Below, one piece after another: positions 35,741 to 44,698 of a DNA stretch of 64,000 nucleotides (the first letter of the stretch is position 1; each line of letters begins with the position of its first letter). The stretch is taken from contig CAWKLX010000005.1 of NCBI GenBank assembly GCA_963850605.1, forward strand, positions 372,001 through 436,000. Reading direction: 5' to 3'. The position numbers and the translations under genes are program-made. Origin of the DNA: BOG-908 sp963850605 (GTDB lineage Bacteria > Pseudomonadota > Alphaproteobacteria > Acetobacterales > Acetobacteraceae). The notes beneath the pieces are model-generated. The model was not told the DNA's origin. It worked only from the letters and a program-made list of their open reading frames with translations, and did not search any database.

Positions 35741-38412
35741 TGAGAGACGGCCGGGCCTTTCACGATCTGCGCCAAATCGTCCGGCCGCAGGTATTTTGCA
35801 AACGCCGCCTGCACGCTTTGCGGTGTCGCGTCATAGTATTTTTGCGCCGCGGTTTGCGGCGTGTCGAGCGGCAGGCCGAGGTCAATGAACCGCAGATACA
35901 GGGCGGCCAACGCATCCACGCTGGCGCGCTGCATCGGCAGGCGGCGCAGCATCTGTGCCTTGGCGCGCACCAGCTCCACATCGCTTACCGGGTTCTTCTG
36001 CAGATCGCGAATGTCCTGCACCACCAAAGCATGTGCCTTCGCCACTTTGTCCGGATCGGCACCGAAGCCAACGCTATAGTCGGTGCGTGTGCGGCTGAAA
36101 TCGACCTGACTGTCCACGTTGTACACGTAGCCCGATTTCACCCGCAGATCGGCATACAGGCGCGACGAAAATCCGCCCCCCAGTATCGTATTGCCGACCA
36201 TCAGGTTGTAACGGTCGGGGCTCGTGACGGGGAGGTTCACGGTCTCCGCCAGCGCCACCGTGTCCTGCACGTTGCTGCTATCCGGCACATGGATGGCGGT
36301 GGGCTTGTTCGGCCCGATCGCCGGCAGGTCGATCGCGGGTGTCGGCCCGGCCGCATGCCACGCGCCAAATTCGCGTTCCACCACACGACGTGCGCTTTCG
36401 GGTGTAACATCACCCATGATGACGATGGTCGTGAGATCGGGGCGGTAGGCGGCGGTGCAATAGGCTCGCACATCCTCGAGTTTTAGCGCCATCATGCCCT
36501 GGGGCGTTGGCTGCCGCAGCTGCGGATCGCCTTCGGGCACCACAGCCCGCTGTACGGCGCGCTTGAACAGGTAGTCGGGCGAGTGCAGCAATCCCGCCAA
36601 CCCCTGCGCCGCCTGGCGACGCACGATGGCAAAATCGTCGGGCGGGAAAGCCGGATGCAGCTCGTTCTCGGCGAGAAGCGCCATCCCGTCAGCGAATTTG
36701 TCCGACAACACTTTCAGGGAGAACCGCGATCCCGCATTCTCCTGAGCCGCAATGTCGTCCAGCGCTTTCTGGAACGCTAGCCGGTCATGTTTTTCCGTAC
36801 CGTAGTCGAATAGCTTGCTGACCAACTCGGACACGCCATCCTTCCCAGCCGGCTCTTGCACCTCGGTCACCTGCCGCACCTGGCCGAATACGCTGATAGT
36901 ACGCCCAACATGCGTCGGCTGCACGATCAGTCGCAATCCGTTGGACAGCACGACAGCCTCCGGCACCCCGCCCAAATCGGGCACGTGCAGCGTGGCCAGT
37001 GCATTCGTCGCCCATTGCGGTAGCACTACCGGCTTCCCGGGCGGCCCACCAAAGGATTCGGCGCCGCCAAATCCCTTGCCCTCGATGGGCTTGCCGGACT
37101 CTTCGGGCGTGAGTGTGGCGGTGACTGCATGCTCCGGCGTCAACAGCGCGCGTGCCAGGCGGTTCACGCCATCGACTGTTACCGCCTGGTACGCGCGCGC
37201 GATATCGTCCGGGGAATTTGCCCCCTGGAAGGCCAGCGTGTTGGACCAGCTTTCGGCCAGTCCGGCGATGCTGTCGTTCTTGAACGCGAGCTGGGCGATC
37301 TCCTGCCGCCGCATCGCGTCAACCAGATCGGCCGGGACGCCATTCTTGGCGATCCCGGCCAGGATGGACTGCATCTCATCCAGGACTGGCTTGGCGTCCC
37401 CGCCTTTCGGAAAACCGCCTGCCGCCAGCGCATAACCCACGCCGGGTTTCGGCTGGAACGCGAATTGCGAGAACAGCGCGTGGCCGGTTACCACCATATT
37501 GTAGAGCGCGCCACGCTCGCTGCCCAAAACGTCGGCCAATATATCGGCGGTGGCGAAATCCGGCGACGTCAGCCCCGGCATCCGATACGCCAACGTCACC
37601 AGCCCAACGGGCAGGTCCGTCGGGAGCGACAGCGACTTCGGCAAAACTGGGCTGACGGCGATGGGCGCGTGCGCTGGCACGTCGCGCCTTGGGATGCTGC
37701 CGAACGCCGCGCGCGCCTGGTCCAGCGCCTGCTGCGGCTGCACGTCGCCTGCTATGACTAAGATCGCATTATTTGGCGCATACCATTTGTCATAGAAGTC
37801 GCGCAGCAGCTTGGCATCCGTCTTGTCGAAAGAGGGGCGCGTCCCCAACGCATCGTGCTCGTACGGTGTGCCGGCAAACATGATCGCCTGCAGTTGCGAC
37901 AGATAAGTATAGATAGGGCTGGAAAGATCGCGACTCACCTCCTGCTCAATCGCGCCGCGCTCCTTGTCCCAATCCGCCTGGGTCAATGCCAGTCCGCGCA
38001 TGCGCAGCGCTTCCACGTGCAGCGCCACATTCAGGTTCGACGCCGGCACGGTATAGAAATATTGCGTCACTGTCTCGGTCGTATCGGCATTGTAGTCGCC
38101 GCCGAGCAGGGAGCCGAGTTCGCTCAACTGGTCGCGGTCCAGCCCGGCCGCGCCCCGGAACATCATGTGCTCAAGCGCATGCGCTGTGCCGGGAAAACCC
38201 GCCGGCGCATCGTTGGAACCCGCCAGGTAGTTGATTTCAGTCGTCACCACGGGTGCAAGATGGTCGGGGACGACAACGATGCGCAGCCCGTTATCCAGGA
38301 CCGCGCGCAGCACCCCGTCGGGCACGCCGCCGGACGGGCCGGCGGGCGCGGCCCGGGCGGTGCAGCCCAGGGCCAGAACAAAGCAGCTAGCAAGAAGGGC
38401 GCGCTTGGACAC
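35737..38412 (-). CDS. M16-family zinc metallopeptidase, exported
   Basis: An 891-residue double-clamshell peptidase of the pitrilysin/insulinase family. The inverted zinc motif is in HALEHMMFRG (HxxEH), and the third ligand lies about 75 residues on in ERGAIEQEVSRD. A second, inactive M16 half follows. A signal peptide (MSKRALLASCFVLALGCTARA) directs it to the periplasm. I chose the GTG at 38412 because it gives this signal peptide; the longer frame from 38484 adds an Arg-rich stretch and would overlap the divergent nnr start. Coupled to the downstream peptide transporter. Confidence 0.92.
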   Translation of the reverse strand: MSKRALLASCFVLALGCTARAAPAGPSGGVPDGVLRAVLDNGLRIVVVPDHLAPVVTTEINYLAGSNDAPAGFPGTAHALEHMMFRGAAGLDRDQLSELGSLLGGDYNADTTETVTQYFYTVPASNLNVALHVEALRMRGLALTQADWDKERGAIEQEVSRDLSSPIYTYLSQLQAIMFAGTPYEHDALGTRPSFDKTDAKLLRDFYDKWYAPNNAILVIAGDVQPQQALDQARAAFGSIPRRDVPAHAPIAVSPVLPKSLSLPTDLPVGLVTLAYRMPGLTSPDFATADILADVLGSERGALYNMVVTGHALFSQFAFQPKPGVGYALAAGGFPKGGDAKPVLDEMQSILAGIAKNGVPADLVDAMRRQEIAQLAFKNDSIAGLAESWSNTLAFQGANSPDDIARAYQAVTVDGVNRLARALLTPEHAVTATLTPEESGKPIEGKGFGGAESFGGPPGKPVVLPQWATNALATLHVPDLGGVPEAVVLSNGLRLIVQPTHVGRTISVFGQVRQVTEVQEPAGKDGVSELVSKLFDYGTEKHDRLAFQKALDDIAAQENAGSRFSLKVLSDKFADGMALLAENELHPAFPPDDFAIVRRQAAQGLAGLLHSPDYLFKRAVQRAVVPEGDPQLRQPTPQGMMALKLEDVRAYCTAAYRPDLTTIVIMGDVTPESARRVVEREFGAWHAAGPTPAIDLPAIGPNKPTAIHVPDSSNVQDTVALAETVNLPVTSPDRYNLMVGNTILGGGFSSRLYADLRVKSGYVYNVDSQVDFSRTRTDYSVGFGADPDKVAKAHALVVQDIRDLQKNPVSDVELVRAKAQMLRRLPMQRASVDALAALYLRFIDLGLPLDTPQTAAQKYYDATPQSVQAAFAKYLRPDDLAQIVKGPAVSQ

Positions 38413-38482
38413 GAGGGGACCCCGGCTGAGAATGGCCGCGCACCCTAGGCGCACCCGCCTTCGCCTGCCAATAAGCCGGACC

Positions 38483-39943
38483 ATGACCGATTATTCAGAA
38501 GCGCTGCTGACGGTCGCCGAGATGGCCGAAGCCGACCGCCTGGCCGCTGGTTCACTGCCGAGCCACGCGTTGATGGCGTGCGCAGGGGCGGCCGTGGCCC
38601 GCGAAATTCTTAAGCGCTGGTCACGCTGCCCCGTCACTGTGCTGTGCGGCCCGGGAAATAACGGCGGCGATGGATTCGTGGTCGCCCGCCTGCTGGCCGA
38701 GGCTGGTTTTGCGGTGACCGTTGGCCTGCTCGGCCAGCGTGCGGCGCTGCACGGCGACGCGGCCCATCATGCGGCGCTGTGGACGGGTAAGACGGGCCCG
38801 CTGTCGCCTGCGCTGGTGGCGGGGGACGGTCTGGTGGTCGACGCGGTGTTCGGCGCCGGCCTGTCCAGGCCCGTCGAGGGGGTGGCGCGCGAGACGCTGC
38901 GCGCGGCCTCCGGCCGGATCGTAGCCATCGATGTGCCCAGCGGCGTGCACGGCGATACCGGCGCTGATATGGGCGCAACGCCGGCGCAGCTCACCGTAAC
39001 CTTTTTCCGGAAAAAGCCCGGGCACCTGCTGTTGCCGGGTCGCACGCTATGCGGCGAGGTGATTCTGGCCGACATCGGCATCCCGCCAGCGGTCTTGGAC
39101 GGTATTGCCCCACTCTGTCTCGAAAATACCCCGGCGCTCTGGCGGGACGGCTTTCCTGCGCTCGCGTCCAACACCCAAAAATTTACCCGCGGCCACGCGC
39201 TGATCTTCGGTGGCGAGATGATGACCGGCGCTGCCCGCATGGCAGCCCGGGCCGCCGCCCGCGCCGGCGCCGGCCTGACGAGCGTGGCCGTCCCTGATCG
39301 CGCCTGGCCGGTCTATGCGGCGGCTCTGACCAGCATCATGGTCCGCCCGCTCGGCACCGACGCCGACTTGTCCGAATTGCTGGCCGACACGCGCATCACC
39401 GCGATGCTGATTGGACCCGGGGCCGGCGTGCAGGGCAGCACCCGCGCCCACGCGTTGGCTATGCTGGGCACAGGGCGTGCGGTGCTGCTGGATGCCGATG
39501 CCCTCACCGTGTTCAAAAGCGACCCCGGCACGCTGTTCGCCGCGATCGCTGGCCCATGCGTGCTCACGCCGCACGAAGGCGAGTTTTTGCGACTGTTCCA
39601 ATTCGACGGCGATAAACTCACGCGAGCCCGCGAAGCGGCCAGGCGAAGTGGCGCCGTGGTGGTGCTGAAGGGCGCCGATACGGTTGTCGCCAGCCCTGAC
39701 GGCCGCGCGGGCATTAACGCCAACGCGCCACCAACGCTTGCCACTGCCGGGGCTGGTGATGTGCTGGGCGGTTTTATCACCGGCCTGTTGGCGCAAGGCA
39801 TGCCGGTGTTCGAGGCGGCCTGCGCAGGCGTGTGGCTGCACGGGGCGGCTGCCGCCTCGTTCGGTCCGGGGTTGATGGCCGAGGATTTGCCGGACCTGCT
39901 GCCGGGCGTGCTGCGTGAACTCGCCATGCACGGTATCGGATAG
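38483..39943 (+). CDS. nnr: Bifunctional NAD(P)H-hydrate epimerase / ADP-dependent dehydratase
   Basis: Repairs damaged, hydrated NADH and NADPH. The epimerase domain (1-210) has VLCGPGNNGGDGFVVARLL and VDAVFGAGLSRPVEG and IAIDVPSGVHGDTG. The ribokinase-like dehydratase domain (about 225-486) has KFTRGHALIFGGEMMTGAARMAA, LIGPGAG, VLTPHEGEFLRL, VVLKGADTVVASP and TLATAGAGDVLGGFITGLL. 486 residues, standard for the fusion. The ATG at 38483 lies in a CATG shared with a possible minus-strand start. Divergent from the M16 peptidase, with 70 bases between chosen starts. Confidence 0.95.
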   Translation: MTDYSEALLTVAEMAEADRLAAGSLPSHALMACAGAAVAREILKRWSRCPVTVLCGPGNNGGDGFVVARLLAEAGFAVTVGLLGQRAALHGDAAHHAALWTGKTGPLSPALVAGDGLVVDAVFGAGLSRPVEGVARETLRAASGRIVAIDVPSGVHGDTGADMGATPAQLTVTFFRKKPGHLLLPGRTLCGEVILADIGIPPAVLDGIAPLCLENTPALWRDGFPALASNTQKFTRGHALIFGGEMMTGAARMAARAAARAGAGLTSVAVPDRAWPVYAAALTSIMVRPLGTDADLSELLADTRITAMLIGPGAGVQGSTRAHALAMLGTGRAVLLDADALTVFKSDPGTLFAAIAGPCVLTPHEGEFLRLFQFDGDKLTRAREAARRSGAVVVLKGADTVVASPDGRAGINANAPPTLATAGAGDVLGGFITGLLAQGMPVFEAACAGVWLHGAAAASFGPGLMAEDLPDLLPGVLRELAMHGIG

Positions 39944-39957
39944 AGTTGGAGAAGGAC

Positions 39958-40431
39958 GTGAAGCTCACATTCACCAAAAAGCGCGGCAAGCTCGATGCAC
40001 TGTGGATCGAACGCATTGACTCATTAGGCGAGCGGATTGACTGCCCGAAGCAGGGCATCATCCCGCACGACATGGTGCATGTCGCGGTCGAGAAGGTTGT
40101 TACGGGTAGCGGGTCCCTGTCACGCGTGGCGGACGGCGAGACGGTCGCATTCCGCATGACGCGGCAGGACGAGGCCGAAGCGATCGAGCGCCTCGTGGAA
40201 ACCATGCAGGCGGAAGCCTGGTCCAGCAGAACTCCGGCGTTCCGTAGGTCCGCGCCCGGTGATCTCCTTGCATTGTATCATATTTCCTGTTCGGCCCGAT
40301 CACATACGTGCTTGCCCGTCAGCGAAGCGGAGATCGAGCTTATCCGCCAGGAGATCGACATGTTGACCGAACAATGGGCGGCCGTGCCCGTCGGCGGCTC
40401 ACTCACGCTTGTGCTGGGCGACCTCGCGTGA
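39958..40431 (+). CDS. Hypothetical protein, 157 residues
   Basis: Cytoplasmic protein of unknown function, beginning MKLTFTKKRGKLDALWIERID and containing QGIIPHDMVHVAVEKVV, a conserved-looking stretch that I recall from unnamed proteobacterial proteins. The second half is helical (SEAEIELIRQEIDMLTEQW) and ends in a strand SLTLVLGDLA. A GGAGAAGGA site precedes the GTG at 39958; TTG 39946 would be the alternative. The TGATG overlap with the following DUF885 gene suggests coupling. Confidence 0.7.
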   Translation: MKLTFTKKRGKLDALWIERIDSLGERIDCPKQGIIPHDMVHVAVEKVVTGSGSLSRVADGETVAFRMTRQDEAEAIERLVETMQAEAWSSRTPAFRRSAPGDLLALYHISCSARSHTCLPVSEAEIELIRQEIDMLTEQWAAVPVGGSLTLVLGDLA

Positions 40432-42206
40432 TGCGTCCACCCTGGCTGCGGGCCATCTTCTGCCTGGCAACGATCATGCTCTCATCACGGATATCGCGTG
40501 CGGATACGTTAACTGCGTCCGCCGAGCTGGGCAAGATCATTGCCGAATATGACAGGCTTCTCGTCGAAGAAGACCCGGTGTCCGCCGGGCAGCGCGGCGA
40601 TCTGCGCGCTGCCGCGCGCTGGCCGGATGACAGCCCGGCCGCCATTGCCGCCCACACCGCCACGCGCGCCGCATTGCAAGCACGTCTGAAGCATATCCAG
40701 GCCGCTCCGCTCACGGGCGAGGACGCGCTGAACCATGCCGTCCTGGCCTGGCGCCTCGATAGCGAGCGGCAAAGCGCCGTGTTCGACGAAGCCCGCATCC
40801 CGTTCACCAGCGACGAGGGTTTTTTCGTGCTCCCCACCTACACGGCCGGGAGCACGGTATTGCACAACCGCGCGCAGGCCGAAGCGTGGCTCACGCGGCT
40901 GAAAACCCTACCATCCTACTACGCCACCGAAACGGACAATCTGCGCCGCGGTATCGCCACGCATTTCACCCAGCCACGCATTACGGCCGAGGCCGCACTG
41001 CGCAGCGTCCACACGGCAACCGCCATCCCGGCCGACCTGGACCCGCTGCTCGCCCCATTCGACACTCTGCCGAAAACCATGCCGGAGGCGATCCGCGCCG
41101 CCCTGCGCGCGCAGGGTGTCGACACCATCCGTACCGCGGTCAAACCCGCCGAGGCCGCGCTGGCCAAGTTTCTCGAACACGACTATCTGCCGGCTGCGCG
41201 CGCAACGATCGGGGCCTCCTCCCTCCCGAACGGCCGCGCCTACTACACCTATCTGGTGCGGCGCGAGACAACGACCGAGATGACGCCGGAAGCGGTGATG
41301 GCGCTCGGTCAATCCGAGATCGCCCGCATACGCGCCGCCATGGATGTGGAAATCAGGGCCAGCGGGTTTCACGGCAATTTTCGTGCTTTTCAAAATATGC
41401 TGCGGACGGACCCACGCTTTTATCTGACCACGCCGCAAGCCCTGCTCGAGCACGCCAGTTTTCTGGCCAAGCGTGTGGACGACCAGTTGCCGCGCCTGAT
41501 CGGGCGCCTGCCGCGCCTGTCGTATGGCGTGCGCCCCGTCCCGGCCGCCATCGCCGAGCACTACACCACAGCCCGCTATTTTCCGGGCAGCCCCGAGCAG
41601 GGCGTGGCCGGCGGCTTGATGATCAACACGACACACCTCGACCAGCGGCCGCTCTATGAACTGCCCGCGCTGGTCGCGCACGAGGGCGCACCCGGCCACC
41701 ACATCCAGATCGCACTGGCCCAGGAGTTGGACCTGCCGAATTTTCGCCGCGATTTCGGCCCGACCGCCTTCGTCGAGGGGTGGGCGCTCTACGCCGAGCA
41801 ACTCGCCCGCGAAATGGGCCTGTATCAGACCCCGTACGAGCGCTTCGGCCTGCTCTCGATGGAGATGTGGCGTGCCTGCCGGCTGGTGATGGACGTTGGC
41901 ATCCACTGGCAAGGCTGGACACGCGACCAGGCGCTGTCCTGCTTGCGGGACAACACCGCGCTGGCCGAACGCAACATGCAGAGCGAAGTGGACCGTTACA
42001 TCGCATGGCCGGGTCAGGCGCTGGGGTACAAAGTGGGGGAGTTGCGCATCCTGGCGTTGCGGGCGCGCGCGGACAAGGCGGGAATGGACGAGCGCGTATT
42101 TCATGACGCGATACTTGACGAGGGAGCGTTGCCCCTCAGCGTGCTTGAAGACTTCTTTTTGAAAAAAGAAGCTAAAAATTCTCCGAATGCTGTCGCGGAC
42201 CCATGA
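40431..42206 (+). CDS. DUF885 family metallopeptidase-like protein, exported
   Basis: A 591-residue protein of the DUF885 family. The HExxxH-like zinc motif is in VAHEGAPGHHIQIAL (about residue 425), and FVEGWALYAEQLAREMG gives the third ligand region. The N-terminus MRPPWLRAIFCLATIMLSS looks like a signal peptide. Start ATG overlaps the preceding stop (TGATG). The natural family C-terminus ends near EGALPLSVLE; here the frame continues through 18 extra residues (DFFLKKEAKNSPNAVADP) that are encoded by a dispersed repeat copy, so the repeat appears to have displaced the original stop. Confidence 0.85.
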   Translation: MRPPWLRAIFCLATIMLSSRISRADTLTASAELGKIIAEYDRLLVEEDPVSAGQRGDLRAAARWPDDSPAAIAAHTATRAALQARLKHIQAAPLTGEDALNHAVLAWRLDSERQSAVFDEARIPFTSDEGFFVLPTYTAGSTVLHNRAQAEAWLTRLKTLPSYYATETDNLRRGIATHFTQPRITAEAALRSVHTATAIPADLDPLLAPFDTLPKTMPEAIRAALRAQGVDTIRTAVKPAEAALAKFLEHDYLPAARATIGASSLPNGRAYYTYLVRRETTTEMTPEAVMALGQSEIARIRAAMDVEIRASGFHGNFRAFQNMLRTDPRFYLTTPQALLEHASFLAKRVDDQLPRLIGRLPRLSYGVRPVPAAIAEHYTTARYFPGSPEQGVAGGLMINTTHLDQRPLYELPALVAHEGAPGHHIQIALAQELDLPNFRRDFGPTAFVEGWALYAEQLAREMGLYQTPYERFGLLSMEMWRACRLVMDVGIHWQGWTRDQALSCLRDNTALAERNMQSEVDRYIAWPGQALGYKVGELRILALRARADKAGMDERVFHDAILDEGALPLSVLEDFFLKKEAKNSPNAVADP

Positions 42207-42258
42207 CCAAAAATTTCTTGGTTCTCTTTTGCAAAAAAGAACTACTTGCTTTCTTGCT
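42147..42258. repeat. Dispersed AT-rich double-hairpin repeat, copy E (complete)
   Basis: Arm 1 is CTTCTTTTT-GA-AAAAAGAAG (perfect 9-base stem). The core is GCTGTCGCGGACC at 42189-42201. Arm 2 is GTTCTCTTTT-GC-AAAAAAGAAC (one mismatch), followed by CTTGCTTTCTTGC. It encodes the last residues of the DUF885 protein on one strand and the last codons of the OmpA-like gene on the other. Confidence 0.85.
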
Positions 42259-42686
42259 TGACCTTGACGCGTCGAGAGTACGGCGCTGCCTGATCGAGCA
42301 CCGCCACCTCTACCCGGTTTAAACCGAGCGTCGCCAGATACCGCGCCACCGCGTCCGCGCGCCGGCGCGCCAGGTCACGGTCCGCATCGCTCGCCTCAGG
42401 CGAAGTCACCAAACCCTTCCACGCGCAGCATCGAGCGGCCGCCCGAGCGATGGCTCAGCGCATCGAGTTCGCGGGTGGCCGTAGGGGTCAGCGAGGCCGA
42501 GCCGGTGCGGAACGGCACGCAGAGGTCCGCGGTTTCGGCACTGGTCTCGGCCATTGCGGGCCGTATCGTGGGCGGCCGCCGCGCGGTTCCGGCCAGTTCC
42601 TGATTGGGCGGAGTCTGCGCTTGGGCGGCACCCCAGAACGGCATTGCGGCGACACCTAGCCACGCCAGCCTAGACCACCCGACCAA
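42242..42686 (-). pseudogene. OmpA-like C-terminal domain protein, exported, one frameshift
   Basis: Small periplasmic or outer-membrane-associated protein. Signal peptide MVGWSRLAWLGVAAMPFWGAAQA, then a Pro/Thr-rich linker and an OmpA-like peptidoglycan-binding domain beginning LCVPFRTGSASLTPTATREL. Near 42410 the frame ends in GFGDFA, but one frame over the domain continues as TSPEASDADRDLARRRADAV and ARYLATLGLNRVEVAVLDQ to a TAG at 42242. Deleting one T from the GGGTTTGG run would restore EGLVTSPEA. The span of 445 bases is one over a whole number of codons. The last codons lie in the repeat copy E. Confidence 0.7.
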
Positions 42687-42803
42687 ACAATCCCTCCCCC
42701 GATGCAGCAGACCGGATCGGCAAAGCTATCTCCGGGTGGGCGCCAGACGCAAATGCCCGCCCAGCCGCTTGCCTTCGGCCGCCAGACCCGGACTATACGG
42801 CGC

Positions 42804-43769
42804 ATGGAAGTCGTCGCCGTGGACCTCGGTGGAACAAACGTTCGTTTCGCCATTGCCGAGGTGGCGGGGGGGCGGGTGACGGCACTCGGGCCGCCCACGA
42901 CGCTGCACACGGCCGACTATGCCAGCCTGTCCGTCGCTTGGGCCGCCTATGCCGCCAGTGCTGGCCGCCCCTTGCCGCGCGCGGCGGGCTTGGCGGTGGC
43001 AGCGCCGATTACGGGCGAGATGATCAAGCTGACCAATAGTCCGTGGCTCATGCGCCGCGCGACCCTGGCCCAGGAGTTGGGCCTGGAGCGTTTGACACTG
43101 GTCAACGATTTCGGCGCTGTCGCCCATGCGGTCGCCCAGTTGCCGGAGAGTTTTTACGCCCATATCGCCGGGCCGGACGTGCCTTTGCCCATCACCGGCG
43201 TGATCGGCGTCGTGGGTCCCGGCACCGGCTTGGGGGTGGCCCACGTGCTGCGCCAGGCCAACGGCTACGAGGTGATGGAGACCGAGGGCGGTCACATGGA
43301 TTTCTCGCCGCTGGACGCGATCGAGGATGCGCTGCTGGTCGGCCTTCGAGCGAAATTCGTACGCGTCTCGGCCGAACGTGTCGTCTCCGGCCCTGGCCTG
43401 GCCGGCATCTACGAGCATCTGGCGACCATGGAAGGGCGGGCTGTCCGTGCACCGGATGCGCCCGTGCTGTGGGCAGCGGCCCTTGCCCGCACCGACCCGC
43501 TAGCGAGCGCGGCGCTGGACCGGTTTTGCCTATCGCTTGGCAGCGTCGCGGGGGATATTGCGCTGGCGCAGGGAGCGCATGGCATGGTGTTGGGCGGTGG
43601 GCTAGGTGCCAAGTTGGGCGGCACGCTGCCGGCTTCAGGCTTCGCGTATCGATTTACCGCCAAGGGCCGCATGCAGCCGATGCTGGCGGCTTTACCGGTC
43701 AAGCTCATCACCCACCCCGAACCTGGCCAGTTCGGCGCCGCCGCCGCCTTTGCCAAGGAACACACGTGA
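42804..43769 (+). CDS. glk: Glucokinase
   Basis: Phosphorylates glucose with ATP at the start of Entner-Doudoroff or other sugar catabolism. 321 residues, the size of the E. coli Glk class. Seen: VVAVDLGGTNVRFAIAE (phosphate 1), LTLVNDFGAVAHAVAQL with the catalytic Asp, VVGPGTGLGVAHVL, the sugar-binding ETEGGHMDFSPLD, VSGPGLAGIYEHL, and GMVLGGGLGAKLGG. The ATG at 42804 is where similarity starts. It overlaps the following lipoprotein gene (GTGA), making a two-gene operon. Confidence 0.93.
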   Translation: MEVVAVDLGGTNVRFAIAEVAGGRVTALGPPTTLHTADYASLSVAWAAYAASAGRPLPRAAGLAVAAPITGEMIKLTNSPWLMRRATLAQELGLERLTLVNDFGAVAHAVAQLPESFYAHIAGPDVPLPITGVIGVVGPGTGLGVAHVLRQANGYEVMETEGGHMDFSPLDAIEDALLVGLRAKFVRVSAERVVSGPGLAGIYEHLATMEGRAVRAPDAPVLWAAALARTDPLASAALDRFCLSLGSVAGDIALAQGAHGMVLGGGLGAKLGGTLPASGFAYRFTAKGRMQPMLAALPVKLITHPEPGQFGAAAAFAKEHT

Positions 43770-44395
43770 AATCGCTAAGAGTTCTTTGGTTCTTCCTTTC
43801 AAGAAAGAACGTCTGTGTTGCTTCCTCGCTCGCGCTGGGCGGCTGCCTGTCTGGAGCCACGCTCACCACGCAGGACACTGGAGACGTAGCGCGGGTGAGC
43901 GCCTACCTTAACGGTCTGCCCAGGTTCGAGGCAAAATTCGTGCAGTCCGGCGATTTCGGCCCCGGCGCCGGGCTGGTCTGGCTGGACCGACCCGGCCATT
44001 TGCGCCTGGACTACGAAGGGGCGGGCGCGCGGGTGATGGTGATATCGGGCGGCCGCGTGCGGGTGCTGGATCGCGCTACCGGCGCTCTCACCACTCAGCC
44101 GCTGTCGCGCACGCCGCTGGGCTTGCTGTTGGGACCCAATATCAATTTGGCCGCCGGGCATTTGGACAGCGTGACGCGTGGCGGGGGCAATTTGCGCGTG
44201 GTGGTCAGCAAGCCGGGTGCGGCCGCCCAGGGCACGCTGACCATCGATTTCGCCGACCAGCCATTGTTGCTGCGGGCAGTGACGGTGACGGACCCGTATC
44301 ACCGCAATCTGACGCTCACTCTGTCCGATCTGAACACTGCGCCGGTGCTGACGGAAAATCTGTTCCAGCCGCCCGTGCCGCCGCCGCCTAGCTGA
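43766..44395 (+). CDS. LolA-like outer-membrane lipoprotein carrier family protein
   Basis: A 209-residue exported protein with the LolA-type half-barrel: ARVSAYLNGLPRFEAKFVQS, GLVWLDRPGHLRLDYEGAG, GRVRVLDRATG, TQPLSRTPLGLLLGPNINL, and TLTLSDLNTAPVLTENLFQP. The N-terminus has a hydrophobic stretch ending in LALGGCLSG, a possible lipobox, so it may itself be lipid-anchored rather than a soluble carrier. Start GTG overlaps the glucokinase stop. Residues 3-16 are encoded by repeat copy F, so the charged/hydrophobic start of the signal peptide comes from repeat DNA. Confidence 0.8.
   Translation: MKSLRVLWFFLSRKNVCVASSLALGGCLSGATLTTQDTGDVARVSAYLNGLPRFEAKFVQSGDFGPGAGLVWLDRPGHLRLDYEGAGARVMVISGGRVRVLDRATGALTTQPLSRTPLGLLLGPNINLAAGHLDSVTRGGGNLRVVVSKPGAAAQGTLTIDFADQPLLLRAVTVTDPYHRNLTLTLSDLNTAPVLTENLFQPPVPPPPS
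43773..43824. repeat. Dispersed AT-rich hairpin repeat, copy F (half, inside coding)
   Basis: TAAGAGTTCTTTGGTTCTT-CCTTTCAAGAAAGAAC: one arm with a single stem mismatch, plus the AAGTTCTTTGG lead seen in other copies. It lies wholly inside the 5' end of the LolA-like gene. Confidence 0.7.
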
Positions 44396-44698
44396 TTAGC
44401 GGGGCGGCGTCACGCATCGAAAAATGTGGTCGAAGGCGGTGGGGTAGTAGGGCGTGAACGGGTCGCCGTTGGGGGCCAGCGTCAATGTTAGCGATGTGCG
44501 CCCCTGCTGCGCGCAGAATGCGCCGGCTTCGGCCAGCACGGCGCGTTCGGCTTCCGGCCCGCCGCCCAGTGCCGGCGCCCGCATTTCCGATACGGCGTAG
44601 GTGTCTGGGCCGACCGGCACAATTCCGGTGCCCGCGCCGCAGCCGGCCAGCGTCAGCAGGCCGAAGCCCATTGCCGCGGTGGCACATGCATATCTCAT
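44396..44698 (-). CDS. Small lipoprotein, hypothetical
   Basis: A 100-residue lipoprotein. Signal sequence MRYACATAAMGFGLLTLAGC with lipobox LAGC. The mature part has DTYAVSEMRAPALGG, a helical EAERAVLAEAGAFCAQQGR and a Cys near the C-terminus (HIFRCVTPP), like other short alphaproteobacterial lipoproteins that resemble a secreted single domain. ATG at 44698 shares a base with the stop of the upstream J-domain-like gene (TGATG). It converges on the LolA-like gene with no spacer. Function unknown. Confidence 0.75.
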   Translation of the reverse strand: MRYACATAAMGFGLLTLAGCGAGTGIVPVGPDTYAVSEMRAPALGGGPEAERAVLAEAGAFCAQQGRTSLTLTLAPNGDPFTPYYPTAFDHIFRCVTPPR

